A DNA stretch of 64,000 nt from Flectobacillus major DSM 103. Its GTDB lineage: Bacteria; Bacteroidota; Bacteroidia; Cytophagales; Spirosomataceae. Position 1 is the stretch's first letter. Each line of letters starts with the position of its first letter. The notes below the pieces were generated by a model that worked only from the letters and a program-made list of their open reading frames with translations, was not told the origin of the DNA and did not search any database. The position numbers were made by a program, and so were the translations under genes. Location: assembly GCF_000427405.1 (NCBI RefSeq), contig NZ_KE386491.1:913001-977000 (forward strand), written 5' to 3'. This document shows positions 1 through 8,853 of this stretch, in pieces.

Positions 1-2
1 AG

Positions 3-2024
3 CGAGTGGTTAAGGATTTAAACTTAACGGTTTCATACTATCAACCTAATACTTATAACCGGGCCACTCAACTTTTTTCAAATACTCCTGTAATAGTTAA
101 AATTGAAAGTTTTAACAAGGCATCGAAAAATGAACCATTGATGATTCAAGTGAAAGATCTTGGCCATTTTATGATGAAATTTACTACTGAAGAGAACTTT
201 AAGACTTATAAGTTTGGAGAAGTAGTGACTATTCCTGCAGGAAAAGTGCGTGTATTTTTGAATAAGACAGTTGCATTATCGAGTGAACTAACAAAAGTTA
301 CTTTGTCGGATGTAGATGTGGTTGTCGATATGATGCTTAAAACATTAGATGTCTCATTAGCTAATCAAAAGGCTACTGTGTTAAATATTAGTTATCAAGA
401 AACATCCAAAGAGAAAGGGAAAGCAATTCTTAGTAGGTTATTAGATGTTTATACTGAATCTTCTCTTGAAGACAAAAATAAAGAAGCATCTATGACTCTG
501 CAGTTTATTGAAGATAGGTTAAAGCTAATAACAGGAGAATTAATAGATGTAGAGCGAGATGTTGAAGGATACAAAATGTCAAAAGGATTTACGGATTTAA
601 CAGCTGAATCATCACTTTTCTTAGATAAGGTTAAAGAGAATGATACAAAATTAAATGAAGTTAATATTCAACTTAAAGTACTGGATAATATAGAAAATTA
701 TATTAGCCAGTCTACACATATTGTAGCCCCAGCATCATCACTTACTTCTGATCCACTATTAGTTGGACTCGTATCTAAGTTGAATGAGCTTGAGCTTCAA
801 AGGGAAAAAATGTCAAGAACTCTACAACCTAATAACCCCACATTTCAAACGATTCTTGCTCAAATTGAAACAACTAAGGAATCTATTCATGAAAATATTC
901 AAAATCAAAAAAATAATTTATTATCGACACTCAATTCTCTTAAGAAAATAAATAATAAAATCGAGAGTTCAATTCAAGGAATACCTAAAAAAGAGAGAGA
1001 GTTTTTAGGTATAAAACGTCAGCAGGCAATAAAAGAAAGTCTATATATTTTACTTTTACAAAAACGAGAAGAGACAGCTCTTTCGTATGCTGCCTCAGTA
1101 TCTGATAGTAGAATTATAGATTCTCCACATGTTAATGGGATACCTGTAAAACCAAAGAAACAGATTGTACTTATTTTAGCATTTATCTTTGGAATTGCTT
1201 TTCCTATAGGTCTAATTAACTTAATTTATCTACTCAACAACAAAGTAAAAAGTAGAAGCGACATTGAGGAAAACACGTTGGTTCCTATTTTATCTGAGAT
1301 AGGAATGAAACCAAAAGGCATTGATTCTGTTGTTGATATGTCTGGTAAAAGTATTATTTCTGAACAGTTTAGAATGTTTAGAACTAATTTACAATTCATG
1401 GGAGGAGACGTTAACGAACACAAAGTCGTATTATTAACCTCATCCTCAAGTGGAGAAGGGAAGAGTTTTGTTGGTTTGAATTTAGCATATAGCTTAGCAG
1501 TTCAAAATAAAAAAGTAATCATTCTTGAGTTGGATTTAAGGAAACCTAAAATATCAGAATACTTAGGAATTTCGAGGGAAAAAGGGATAACTAACTTTTT
1601 AATAAATGAACTTAGTGAGTCTGAAATAATCAAGACAACTGATATTCATCATGGGCTATACGTAATAAGCTGTGGACCAATACCTCCTAATCCCACAGAG
1701 TTATTATCTATGCCTAAGTTTAGCCAATTAATAGAGAATCTTAAAAAGCAGTTTGATTATGTAATTCTGGATACACCTCCAATCGGATTAGTTACAGATT
1801 CTATAATAATAGGAAGGACGGCTGATATTTCTCTTTATTTGGTGCGTCAGAATTATACTTTTAAAGGACAGTTACAAATAGTTGAAGACTTGCGTAGGAA
1901 TGATAAGTTAAAAGGCCTAAATATTGTTTTTAATGGCGTTAACTACACTGAAAAAGGTTATGGTTATGGCTATGGCTATGGCTATGGTTACGGCTATGGT
2001 TATTATGAAGATGTGAAAAAATAA
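3..2024 (+). CDS. wzc: Wzc-like polysaccharide co-polymerase / tyrosine autokinase (5' partial)
   Basis: An inner-membrane tyrosine kinase that controls chain length and export of capsule or exopolysaccharide with Wza and Wzx/Wzy. The frame is open to the window edge and the visible 672 residues lack the usual N-terminal part with the first membrane helix, so the gene starts upstream; the in-frame GTG at base 6 is not a convincing start. Seen in order (numbered from that GTG): a periplasmic Wzz-type region with coiled coils (about 150-340), a membrane helix near 395-415, then a BY-kinase domain with Walker A SSSSGEGKS near 478-488, Walker A' ILELDLRKP near 507-515 and Walker B VILDTPP near 586-592. 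The C-terminus is a Gly-Tyr repeat with nine tyrosines, the autophosphorylation cluster typical of the family. It heads the capsule gene run. The CpsB/YwqE phosphatase at 24.7-25.4 kb is the likely counter-enzyme. Confidence 0.93.
   Translation, partial: RVVKDLNLTVSYYQPNTYNRATQLFSNTPVIVKIESFNKASKNEPLMIQVKDLGHFMMKFTTEENFKTYKFGEVVTIPAGKVRVFLNKTVALSSELTKVTLSDVDVVVDMMLKTLDVSLANQKATVLNISYQETSKEKGKAILSRLLDVYTESSLEDKNKEASMTLQFIEDRLKLITGELIDVERDVEGYKMSKGFTDLTAESSLFLDKVKENDTKLNEVNIQLKVLDNIENYISQSTHIVAPASSLTSDPLLVGLVSKLNELELQREKMSRTLQPNNPTFQTILAQIETTKESIHENIQNQKNNLLSTLNSLKKINNKIESSIQGIPKKEREFLGIKRQQAIKESLYILLLQKREETALSYAASVSDSRIIDSPHVNGIPVKPKKQIVLILAFIFGIAFPIGLINLIYLLNNKVKSRSDIEENTLVPILSEIGMKPKGIDSVVDMSGKSIISEQFRMFRTNLQFMGGDVNEHKVVLLTSSSSGEGKSFVGLNLAYSLAVQNKKVIILELDLRKPKISEYLGISREKGITNFLINELSESEIIKTTDIHHGLYVISCGPIPPNPTELLSMPKFSQLIENLKKQFDYVILDTPPIGLVTDSIIIGRTADISLYLVRQNYTFKGQLQIVEDLRRNDKLKGLNIVFNGVNYTEKGYGYGYGYGYGYGYGYYEDVKK
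1956..2006 (+). repeat. In-frame hexanucleotide array coding the Gly-Tyr tail of Wzc
   Basis: Eight consecutive GGYTAY units (GGT or GGC followed by TAT or TAC) and one further TAT encode eight Gly-Tyr pairs plus a ninth Tyr at the C-terminus of the kinase. Codon variation between units is small. The array is therefore a near-perfect 6-bp microsatellite whose gain or loss of units would keep the frame and change the number of phosphorylatable tyrosines. Confidence 0.85.
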
Positions 2025-2032
2025 GAGTAGTG

Positions 2033-2073
2033 TAGTAGTAGTTTTTATATTTAATATATAAAAACTACTACTA
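2033..2073 (+). terminator. 18-bp perfect stem-loop between wzc and wzx
   Basis: Arms 2033-2050 and 2056-2073 are perfectly complementary over 18 bp with a 5-base loop (TTAAT). The structure begins 8 bases after the wzc stop. It is AT-rich and has no clean U-tract, so it may act as a partial terminator or an mRNA processing/stability element rather than a full stop. Confidence 0.6.
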
Positions 2074-2111
2074 TTAAATATACTATATATTATTCTGATA
2101 CTTAAATTATA

Positions 2112-3650
2112 ATGAATTCTTCTAAATTTTTATTTAAGAATACTATAATAAATTACTCGCGAATGGTATTTACGATGGGAGTTTCTTTGTATTCGACGAG
2201 AATTGTTTTGAGCTCTCTTGGTTCCCTTGATTACGGTATTTATAATCTTGTGGCAGGTATAGTCGCTATGTTATCATTTCTTAATTCTGCAATGTCTGTT
2301 TCAACACAAAGGTATTTATCATTTTATAAAGGTAATGGAGATATTAAGACCCAATCTGATATCTTTATAAATAGCTTTTTTTTACATATTATAATCGGAT
2401 TATTGGTTGTTTCGTCACTGGAGTTTATCGGGATATTTCTATTTGAGTTTGTGTTAAAAATTCCAGTAGATAGATTTTTGGTAGCTAAAAGACTGTTTCA
2501 CTTTATGAGTGCTACCGTTTTTTTTACAATTGTGATTGTTCCTTTTACTGCACTGTTGAATGCCTATGAGAATTTTACGATGATTGCCATTGTAAATGTT
2601 TTAGAATCTGTGTTAAAACTTACTATTGCATTTTCTGTAAGTTGGGTAACAATGGATAAGCTAACATATTATGGAATACTTACAGCATCTATTTCGGTAA
2701 TAAGCTTTTTACTTTATTTTATTTATTGTTTCAAGTCATATACAGAAGCACAGAAGATATTTCACTATTTTAGCGTTAAGACGTCAATTCTAAAATCGCT
2801 GACTTCTTTTGCAGGTTGGAACTTATTTGGAGCTTTATGCTTTCTTGGACGTACACAAGGTGTAGCAATTATTTTGAATGTATTTTATGGAACTATTATT
2901 AATTCCTCATATGCAATTTCTAATCAGGTCTCAGCACAATTCAATTTCTTTGCATCTACATTTATGCAAGTGATAAATCCTCAGATCATGAAACAAGAAG
3001 GTAGTGGAAATAGACGTGAAATGATACAATTAACTTTAGTGTCATGTAAATATAGCTTTCTATTAATGTCAGCAATTTGTTTACCTACAATATTTGAGAT
3101 GGAGTTTTTATTGAAAACATGGTTGAAAAATATTCCAGAGAATACGGTAGTCTTTTGCCAGCTAATATTAGTACTAGTCTTAGTAAATCAATTAACAACA
3201 GGTATTCAATCAGGATTACAGGCGACAGGTAAAATAAAACTTTACCAAATTTTTGTTGGAAGTTTAATACTACTCAATGTACCAATTAGCTTTTGGATTT
3301 TAGCAAGTGGCCTTCCTGCTTATAATGTGTTTATAGGCTTTATTATGATTGAAATTATAGCTTGTGGACTAAGGTTGTTTTTTTTCAGACTTTATTCAGG
3401 TTCAAATTACAAGGATTATTATGATAAAGTGCTGAAACCATTATCAATTCCATTAATAGTAACCGTACTGATATTATTTCTAATAAATCAATCGGTATTA
3501 TTGCCTTATAGAGTTTTTACTACGTATATCTTTACAGTTGCTTCCCTTTTAATAGCTGTATATTTCTTTGGACTATCTAAACAAGAAAAAATGTACTTGA
3601 GCAATCTCTTTGTTAATTTAAAGAGTAAGTTTTTAAGTAAGAATTTTTAA
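2112..3650 (+). CDS. Wzx-like oligosaccharide flippase
   Basis: Polytopic inner-membrane protein of 512 residues, the usual size for polysaccharide-biosynthesis flippases of the MOP/MATE superfamily, which move undecaprenyl-linked repeat units to the periplasmic face. About 12-14 hydrophobic segments are visible. The N-terminal part has the typical arrangement of an amphipathic start, a Ser/Thr-Arg motif (STRIVLSSLG near 28-37) and a YGIYNL segment. The ATG at 2112 follows the wzc stem-loop. The gene is very AT-rich like its downstream neighbours. Location in a capsule run next to a Wzy-like gene supports a Wzx role; the substrate is not predictable. Confidence 0.85.
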   Translation: MNSSKFLFKNTIINYSRMVFTMGVSLYSTRIVLSSLGSLDYGIYNLVAGIVAMLSFLNSAMSVSTQRYLSFYKGNGDIKTQSDIFINSFFLHIIIGLLVVSSLEFIGIFLFEFVLKIPVDRFLVAKRLFHFMSATVFFTIVIVPFTALLNAYENFTMIAIVNVLESVLKLTIAFSVSWVTMDKLTYYGILTASISVISFLLYFIYCFKSYTEAQKIFHYFSVKTSILKSLTSFAGWNLFGALCFLGRTQGVAIILNVFYGTIINSSYAISNQVSAQFNFFASTFMQVINPQIMKQEGSGNRREMIQLTLVSCKYSFLLMSAICLPTIFEMEFLLKTWLKNIPENTVVFCQLILVLVLVNQLTTGIQSGLQATGKIKLYQIFVGSLILLNVPISFWILASGLPAYNVFIGFIMIEIIACGLRLFFFRLYSGSNYKDYYDKVLKPLSIPLIVTVLILFLINQSVLLPYRVFTTYIFTVASLLIAVYFFGLSKQEKMYLSNLFVNLKSKFLSKNF

Positions 3651-3699
3651 TGATAATAATAGAGATAAATAAATTGGTACGTTTATAATAAATTAAGTT

Positions 3700-4806
3700 A
3701 TGAGTAAAAAAGTTGGTATTCTTACATTGCAATTTGCAAATAATTATGGAGGTTTTTTGCAGGTATTTGCATTATCCCAAATGCTAGAGAAGTTAGGCTT
3801 CACTCCTGTCATTATAGATCGGGTTCCAACTAAGCATTTGAGCTTATCAAAAAGAATAAAGATTTTTTTAACGAGCTCAATACATTCGTATTTGAATACC
3901 TCTTTTTCTGATTTTAAAAAAAAATATATTCATAACAGAACACAGGTTATTAGAACTCATGATGAGATACTGAAATACAAAGATGAATTCTTTGCAGTAA
4001 TCGTAGGGAGTGATCAGGTGTGGCGGCTTGCATATACTAAAGAAGAAGGTTTAGGATTTAATATGTTTCTTGATTTTGTGGGTGAAAAAACATTGAAGGT
4101 TTCTTATGCAGCAAGTTTTGGTACAGATCAATTTGAAGGCTCTGATGCTGACGTTACTCGAGTAAAAGAGTTATTAAAGACTTTTAGTGCAGTGTCGGTA
4201 AGAGAAGATTCTGCAGTAGATATTTGTAGTACAGTTTTTAATATTGAAGCTCAACATGTATTAGACCCTACATTATTATTAAAAGGGAGTGATTATGTCA
4301 AGCTTTTTAAGCTACCAGAACAACTTGCAGACTCACCTTTTTTAGCATATTATTTGTTAGATTTTGATAGCAACAAAATAGGTTTTATTAATACATTAAG
4401 TAAGACCCTACAACTAGAAAAAGTTAACATATATCGAGAAAGTGAAAAAGTTTTTAACTTATCAAGTGACTTTATTCCAACATCAAAATTTCGTTATCCT
4501 TCTTTTTATCATTGGTTATCAAGTATATACAATTCTCAGTTTGTTGTAGCAGACTCATTTCATGGAGTCGTTTTTTCAATCATATTTAATAAGCAGTTTA
4601 TCTGTATTGCTAATAGAAAGCGTGGGGTAGCTAGGATGGAAAGCTTATTGAGAAAGTTTGGATTACTCGATAGGTTGTTATTTGAGGGTGAGGAATTTAA
4701 TGGTAAAGAAATAGATTATCAAGCTGTCAATGCGATATTAGAATCAGAAAGATATAAATCAATGAAATTTTTACAAGAGGCATTACTATTTAGGCTAGAT
4801 GATTAA
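3700..4806 (+). CDS. Polysaccharide pyruvyl transferase family protein
   Basis: 368 residues matching the polysaccharide pyruvyl transferase family (PF04230), whose members add pyruvate ketals to sugars of exopolysaccharides from phosphoenolpyruvate. Recognisable landmarks are the N-terminal GILTLQFANNYGG, the IVGSDQVW motif near 105, a VREDSA stretch near 165, DPTLLL near 188 and the late SFHGVVFS motif near 288, which are the conserved blocks of the family. No signal peptide is seen, so it is predicted cytosolic. It lies between flippase and polymerase genes with short gaps, consistent with one operon. The acceptor sugar is unknown. Confidence 0.85.
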   Translation: MSKKVGILTLQFANNYGGFLQVFALSQMLEKLGFTPVIIDRVPTKHLSLSKRIKIFLTSSIHSYLNTSFSDFKKKYIHNRTQVIRTHDEILKYKDEFFAVIVGSDQVWRLAYTKEEGLGFNMFLDFVGEKTLKVSYAASFGTDQFEGSDADVTRVKELLKTFSAVSVREDSAVDICSTVFNIEAQHVLDPTLLLKGSDYVKLFKLPEQLADSPFLAYYLLDFDSNKIGFINTLSKTLQLEKVNIYRESEKVFNLSSDFIPTSKFRYPSFYHWLSSIYNSQFVVADSFHGVVFSIIFNKQFICIANRKRGVARMESLLRKFGLLDRLLFEGEEFNGKEIDYQAVNAILESERYKSMKFLQEALLFRLDD

Positions 4807-4854
4807 GCATCTATAGGGGGACTTAAATAAAATGCTGTAATTTAAAAGAATGAA

Positions 4855-6192
4855 ATGAATAAATTAATTTTTATAATACTTATATTTCTTTTACTCGCTA
4901 TTAAGATAACTCATCAGCGTGATAGAGATTTTAAACCATTACTTGTGAGTTTATTTATTATTTCTGTTCCTCTGGTTATATCATTTGAATTGTATAAGGT
5001 AAAATCAGAGAGTCCTAGTGGAACTCTTTCTACTGTATTTTTTTTGAATACACCTCTAATTTTATATTTCACTTCACTTTTATTTTTTAAAAGACGAAGT
5101 ATCAGTTTTAATTATCAAGATAATAAGCTAGAGTTAGCAATTATACTTCTTGCTATAATATCGCTAATAAATCCAGAGAATCAGTTAAGAGGGGCAACTT
5201 TAGTTTTTGTATACTTTATTTTTTCATATTTTGTTTTATTCAAGCTCATCATTGATAATCTTTCTGCGAACCAAATTTTTAAAGGTATATATGATGGAAT
5301 TGCACTGTTATCAATCCTTCAATTCTTTCTTGCCATAATGTTTCCCCTATTGAATATAAAGGAGGTTACAGATATTTTTCATAATGAAGGGGGGATTTGG
5401 TCTACAAGAGATGGAACGAGGCCCGGTGCTGTTGGAATTTTTAGTCACCCAGGGAATTTAGCTCTTTATACAATGATGACAAGTACATTTTTACTTTCAT
5501 GTTATTGTTGTGGCTTAAAAAAACGGATGAGTGTATTTTTTATTTTAATAAATACGGGAACTCTTTTTTTAACTTATTCAAGGACTTCTTATTTGACTTA
5601 TATCGTAGCCATGTTTACAGTTTATTTCATAGGCTCAAATAGACGTTTTAACCTCTTTTCCTTGAAGAATCTTTTACGATTTGTTTTACCATTGGTTCTT
5701 GTTTTAGTATGGGTTGTCTATTATTCACCATTAAGTGATATATTCTTAAAAAGTGATAGTAATGAAATGTTTGATGCAAGGCTAATTCACTGGACTCTTG
5801 GATTTAAACTATTTACATTACATCCTTTGATTGGAGTGGGGATAAATTCTCATTTAGAGTACATAGCAAAAAATATGCTACTTTTTGATAATGGAAGTAT
5901 TCCTAGTTTTTTCTGGCAAAATCCAATACATAATATTCATCTCATAATATTAGTAGAACAAGGATTGCTCGGTTTCCTTGTATGGATAATATATGTAGTG
6001 CTAAATATTGTCAATGCACAAAGAGCTGTTAATGCTGGGAAGAATATGTTATTCCCACTTTGGACTATAGGGGTTGTTATTTCATTTTTTTTATATGGAT
6101 TAACAGGATGGGCTCCGCTGTCACCAAGTATATTACCTTTATTTCTATTTGTAATATATTTTTCCTCAAAGTTAAAAAATAAAATTCTATAA
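4855..6192 (+). CDS. Wzy-like O-antigen polymerase/ligase family membrane protein
   Basis: 445 residues with about 10-12 transmembrane segments and a large hydrophilic loop near 295-360, the layout of O-antigen ligase/polymerase proteins (PF04932). The LTYSRTSYL stretch near 240 and the GVGINS ... HNIHLIILVEQGLLG block near 330-375 resemble the conserved regions around the periplasmic loop. In this setting it most likely polymerises repeat units (Wzy role); a WaaL-like ligase role cannot be excluded. It ends 9 bases before the next gene, suggesting a shared transcript. Confidence 0.82.
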   Translation: MNKLIFIILIFLLLAIKITHQRDRDFKPLLVSLFIISVPLVISFELYKVKSESPSGTLSTVFFLNTPLILYFTSLLFFKRRSISFNYQDNKLELAIILLAIISLINPENQLRGATLVFVYFIFSYFVLFKLIIDNLSANQIFKGIYDGIALLSILQFFLAIMFPLLNIKEVTDIFHNEGGIWSTRDGTRPGAVGIFSHPGNLALYTMMTSTFLLSCYCCGLKKRMSVFFILINTGTLFLTYSRTSYLTYIVAMFTVYFIGSNRRFNLFSLKNLLRFVLPLVLVLVWVVYYSPLSDIFLKSDSNEMFDARLIHWTLGFKLFTLHPLIGVGINSHLEYIAKNMLLFDNGSIPSFFWQNPIHNIHLIILVEQGLLGFLVWIIYVVLNIVNAQRAVNAGKNMLFPLWTIGVVISFFLYGLTGWAPLSPSILPLFLFVIYFSSKLKNKIL

Positions 6193-6201
6193 AATATTAA
6201 T

Positions 6202-7218
6202 ATGGAACGAGTGTATATAATATACTATGATTTTAAAAACACATCAGGAAATCATGCCGGAATGGCTTATTTGTCCAGATATATTAATAGTAAAAATGAA
6301 AGAGTAAGGCTTATCAAAAACCCTAATCAAGAATTTAAGTTTGGACGGTTACTTGCTAGGCTCTTTGCATTTTTCTTACCTTTTTATTTATTTATTATTT
6401 TAAGAAAGACGGATAAGGTGTTCTTTTTTGAGTATCTGAGTAAAGGCTTTGCCTATCAAGATTTATCACTGAAAATCATGAGGATTCTGGGGTTAAGTAA
6501 TCATGTCAGCGTGCTTGTTCATTTATCTGGCGATAATTTACTAGAGCTTTATAATAGTGAAACAGTCATTTTACAGAAACTAACACTGGCTGATCAAGTT
6601 TACACATTAGGTTCTAGCTTGAGTAACTTTATTAAAAGAATAGGCTATTCTAACGAAATAGTTACAACATTTCATTACGTTGATACAGACTATTATAGAA
6701 GCGTTGATATAGGAAAATCGGAAGACTCTATGTCGAGACTCAAGGTAATTTGTATGGGAAGTTTAAAGCGTAATTTTAAAACGTTAGTAGATATCATAAA
6801 ACATTGCCCAGATGTTGACTTTTATGTTTGTATGGGTAAGTCAAATAATAGCCAATTATTTGCTGATTTTGATAATGTTAGGGTGTTTGGATTTCTTGAA
6901 GAGGAGGAATTACTTCGCTTAATGCAAAGCTCTCAAGTAGGATTATCAGTGTTACATGATACAATTGGAAGTAATGTTATTACAACGAGTTTAGCTGTTG
7001 GATTAGTTCAAGTGGTATCAGATGTGGGATCTATTCGTGATTATTGTTCTGAAAATGATAGTTTCTTTTGTAATGATGTTTCGAGTTTTGTCAATGCGAT
7101 TAGAAAGCTTGATGGCGATAGACATCTATTGGAGTCTATGCAACACAATGCTTCAAATAAAGCTAGACATTTTTCAAAAGAGTCTTTCCTTGAATTCTTT
7201 AATAAATCAATTAATTAG
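6202..7218 (+). CDS. Glycosyltransferase (GT-B, GT4-like)
   Basis: 338 residues. The C-terminal half shows a GT-B nucleotide-sugar binding pattern: VICMGSLKRNFKTLVDII near 183, VRVFGFLEEEELLRLMQSSQVGLSVL near 227 and VVSDVGSIRDYC near 270. The N-terminal half is divergent. No signal peptide; probably acts at the cytosolic membrane face on the lipid-linked repeat unit. The next gene starts 5 bases after its stop. Donor and acceptor cannot be assigned. Confidence 0.75.
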   Translation: MERVYIIYYDFKNTSGNHAGMAYLSRYINSKNERVRLIKNPNQEFKFGRLLARLFAFFLPFYLFIILRKTDKVFFFEYLSKGFAYQDLSLKIMRILGLSNHVSVLVHLSGDNLLELYNSETVILQKLTLADQVYTLGSSLSNFIKRIGYSNEIVTTFHYVDTDYYRSVDIGKSEDSMSRLKVICMGSLKRNFKTLVDIIKHCPDVDFYVCMGKSNNSQLFADFDNVRVFGFLEEEELLRLMQSSQVGLSVLHDTIGSNVITTSLAVGLVQVVSDVGSIRDYCSENDSFFCNDVSSFVNAIRKLDGDRHLLESMQHNASNKARHFSKESFLEFFNKSIN

Positions 7219-7223
7219 CTTAG

Positions 7224-8282
7224 ATGAACCGAACTTTTCCATTAATTTCTGTTATTATTCCGTGTTATAATGCTGAGCATTTTGTGGAATCTGCCGTCAA
7301 TTCTATTCGGTCGCAATCTTATTCTAATCTTCAGATCATTTGTATTAATGATTGTTCTAATGATAAAACAGGTCTCATTCTTGATAGGTTGAGTGAAGTT
7401 GATCCTAGAATTATGGTTATCCATAATAAATCAAATCTAAAGCTAATAAAAACATTAAATGTTGGCATTGCCAATGCTACAGGAGAGTATATTGCTAGAA
7501 TGGATTCTGATGACTTATCTCTGAGTAGCAGAATACATATGCAAGCTACGTTATTAATTGATAATCCAAATTTAGATGTCATAGGTGTCAATCCTTATCT
7601 AATTAATCACAAAGGCGTTGAACTTGGGTCTATTTCAGACGTAATATATACTAGTCATTTAGTTGCAAAGTTCATTTCTATGTTTAACCCGCCAATTTGT
7701 CACCCGTCTGCAATGTTTCGCTCATCAGTTCTGAAAAAATATATGTTTCGTGATGAACCTGAAAGCCTACATGTTGAAGATTATGATTTATGGATAAGAA
7801 TGCTTAAGGAAGAAGTTAAAATGAGGAGCATTGATGAGCGGTTATTCCTTTATCGATTAAATCCAGAAGGTGTTTCATCATCTAATCGAGATTTGCAAGC
7901 AAAAAATCATGCGATTTTGTCAAAAGAAATGATATATTATTTGACCTCAATAGATATTCCTATCTCTTATTTGAGTATTCTTAATCGAAATTTTATAGAC
8001 ATAGATATTTTAGAATTGAAAAAAACAATACAAATTTTTGAAAATATTAAAGTTGCGTTTTTTTCAAAATATAATGTATACAATGAAATGTCAGCCTTTA
8101 AAGAAATTACTGAGTGGTATAATCAACGTATAATTTTGATTATGGGAAACTATTTGTTTAAAGGTTCTATATCTCAAAGGATGTATTGTTTATATTTTTT
8201 TACTAAACATTTTAGAATTTTATTATCAAAATTCACAATTCGTAACATCAGAGCAAGGTTTCTTAAAATATTATTGAAATAA
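7224..8282 (+). CDS. Family 2 glycosyltransferase
   Basis: 352 residues with a GT-A fold at the N-terminus. The start shows the classic SVIIPCYNAEHFVESAVNSI block (residues 9-28), followed by CINDCSNDKT and the metal-binding MDSDDLS (DxD) near 93-98. An EDYDLWIRM segment near 185 fits the catalytic region of GT2 enzymes. The last 120 residues are a basic and hydrophobic extension that may bind the membrane. It adds one sugar to the growing repeat unit; the specificity is unknown. Confidence 0.88.
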   Translation: MNRTFPLISVIIPCYNAEHFVESAVNSIRSQSYSNLQIICINDCSNDKTGLILDRLSEVDPRIMVIHNKSNLKLIKTLNVGIANATGEYIARMDSDDLSLSSRIHMQATLLIDNPNLDVIGVNPYLINHKGVELGSISDVIYTSHLVAKFISMFNPPICHPSAMFRSSVLKKYMFRDEPESLHVEDYDLWIRMLKEEVKMRSIDERLFLYRLNPEGVSSSNRDLQAKNHAILSKEMIYYLTSIDIPISYLSILNRNFIDIDILELKKTIQIFENIKVAFFSKYNVYNEMSAFKEITEWYNQRIILIMGNYLFKGSISQRMYCLYFFTKHFRILLSKFTIRNIRARFLKILLK

Positions 8283-8318
8283 TGAATTGATTTATAATAA
8301 TTCATAAAAAAAAAATCA

Positions 8319-8804
8319 ATGTTATATAAAGAGGATTTACTCGTCAACAAAGGCAACTTTAAAGGTGCATTTTTTATTATTTGTTTTAGAATATCCAATG
8401 CGATTCAAAGCAAAGGTAAGTTTTTTAGATATCTGGGATTTCCTTTTAGAGCTTTTTATAAAATTTGCTTTAGATGGCTCTTAGGAACAGATATACCCGA
8501 TACAACTAAAATTGGAAAGGGGTGTGCTGTTTATCATGGGCATTCTTTAATTATTCATGATGATTGTATTATTGGAGACTATTTTACCGTGAGGCATAAC
8601 ACAACAATAGGGCAGGCACGAAAAGGAGGAGGTGCTCCTATCATTGGCGATTATGTTGAAGTTGGAGCAAATGCTGTCATTATTGGAGATATACATATTG
8701 GAAGCTATTCTATTATCGCTGCTGGTGCTGTTGTTATAAAGGATGTGCCTGAAAAAGTTATCGTTGCTGGAAACCCTGCACGAGTGGTGAAGGTCTTGGA
8801 GTAA
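8319..8804 (+). CDS. Hexapeptide-repeat (left-handed beta-helix) acetyltransferase
   Basis: 161 residues with imperfect [LIV]-G-x4 hexapeptide repeats from about residue 65 to 155, ending in AGNPARVVK, as in serine acetyltransferase-like and colanic-acid-type sugar O-acetyltransferases. The GHSLIIHDDCIIGDYFTVRHNTTIG block carries the His residues expected at the acetyl-transfer site. It lacks the long N-terminal helical domain of true CysE, so acetylation of a polysaccharide sugar is more likely than cysteine synthesis. Position among glycosyltransferase genes supports this. Confidence 0.82.
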   Translation: MLYKEDLLVNKGNFKGAFFIICFRISNAIQSKGKFFRYLGFPFRAFYKICFRWLLGTDIPDTTKIGKGCAVYHGHSLIIHDDCIIGDYFTVRHNTTIGQARKGGGAPIIGDYVEVGANAVIIGDIHIGSYSIIAAGAVVIKDVPEKVIVAGNPARVVKVLE

Positions 8805-8853
8805 TCTTTGACCATATATTTTTGAAGATTTTGATACAATCTAATAATAATCA

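Noticed and set aside
7022-7270. 82-codon frame overlapping the ends of two glycosyltransferase genes
   Set aside because: It overlaps both confident genes in another frame and has no family resemblance.
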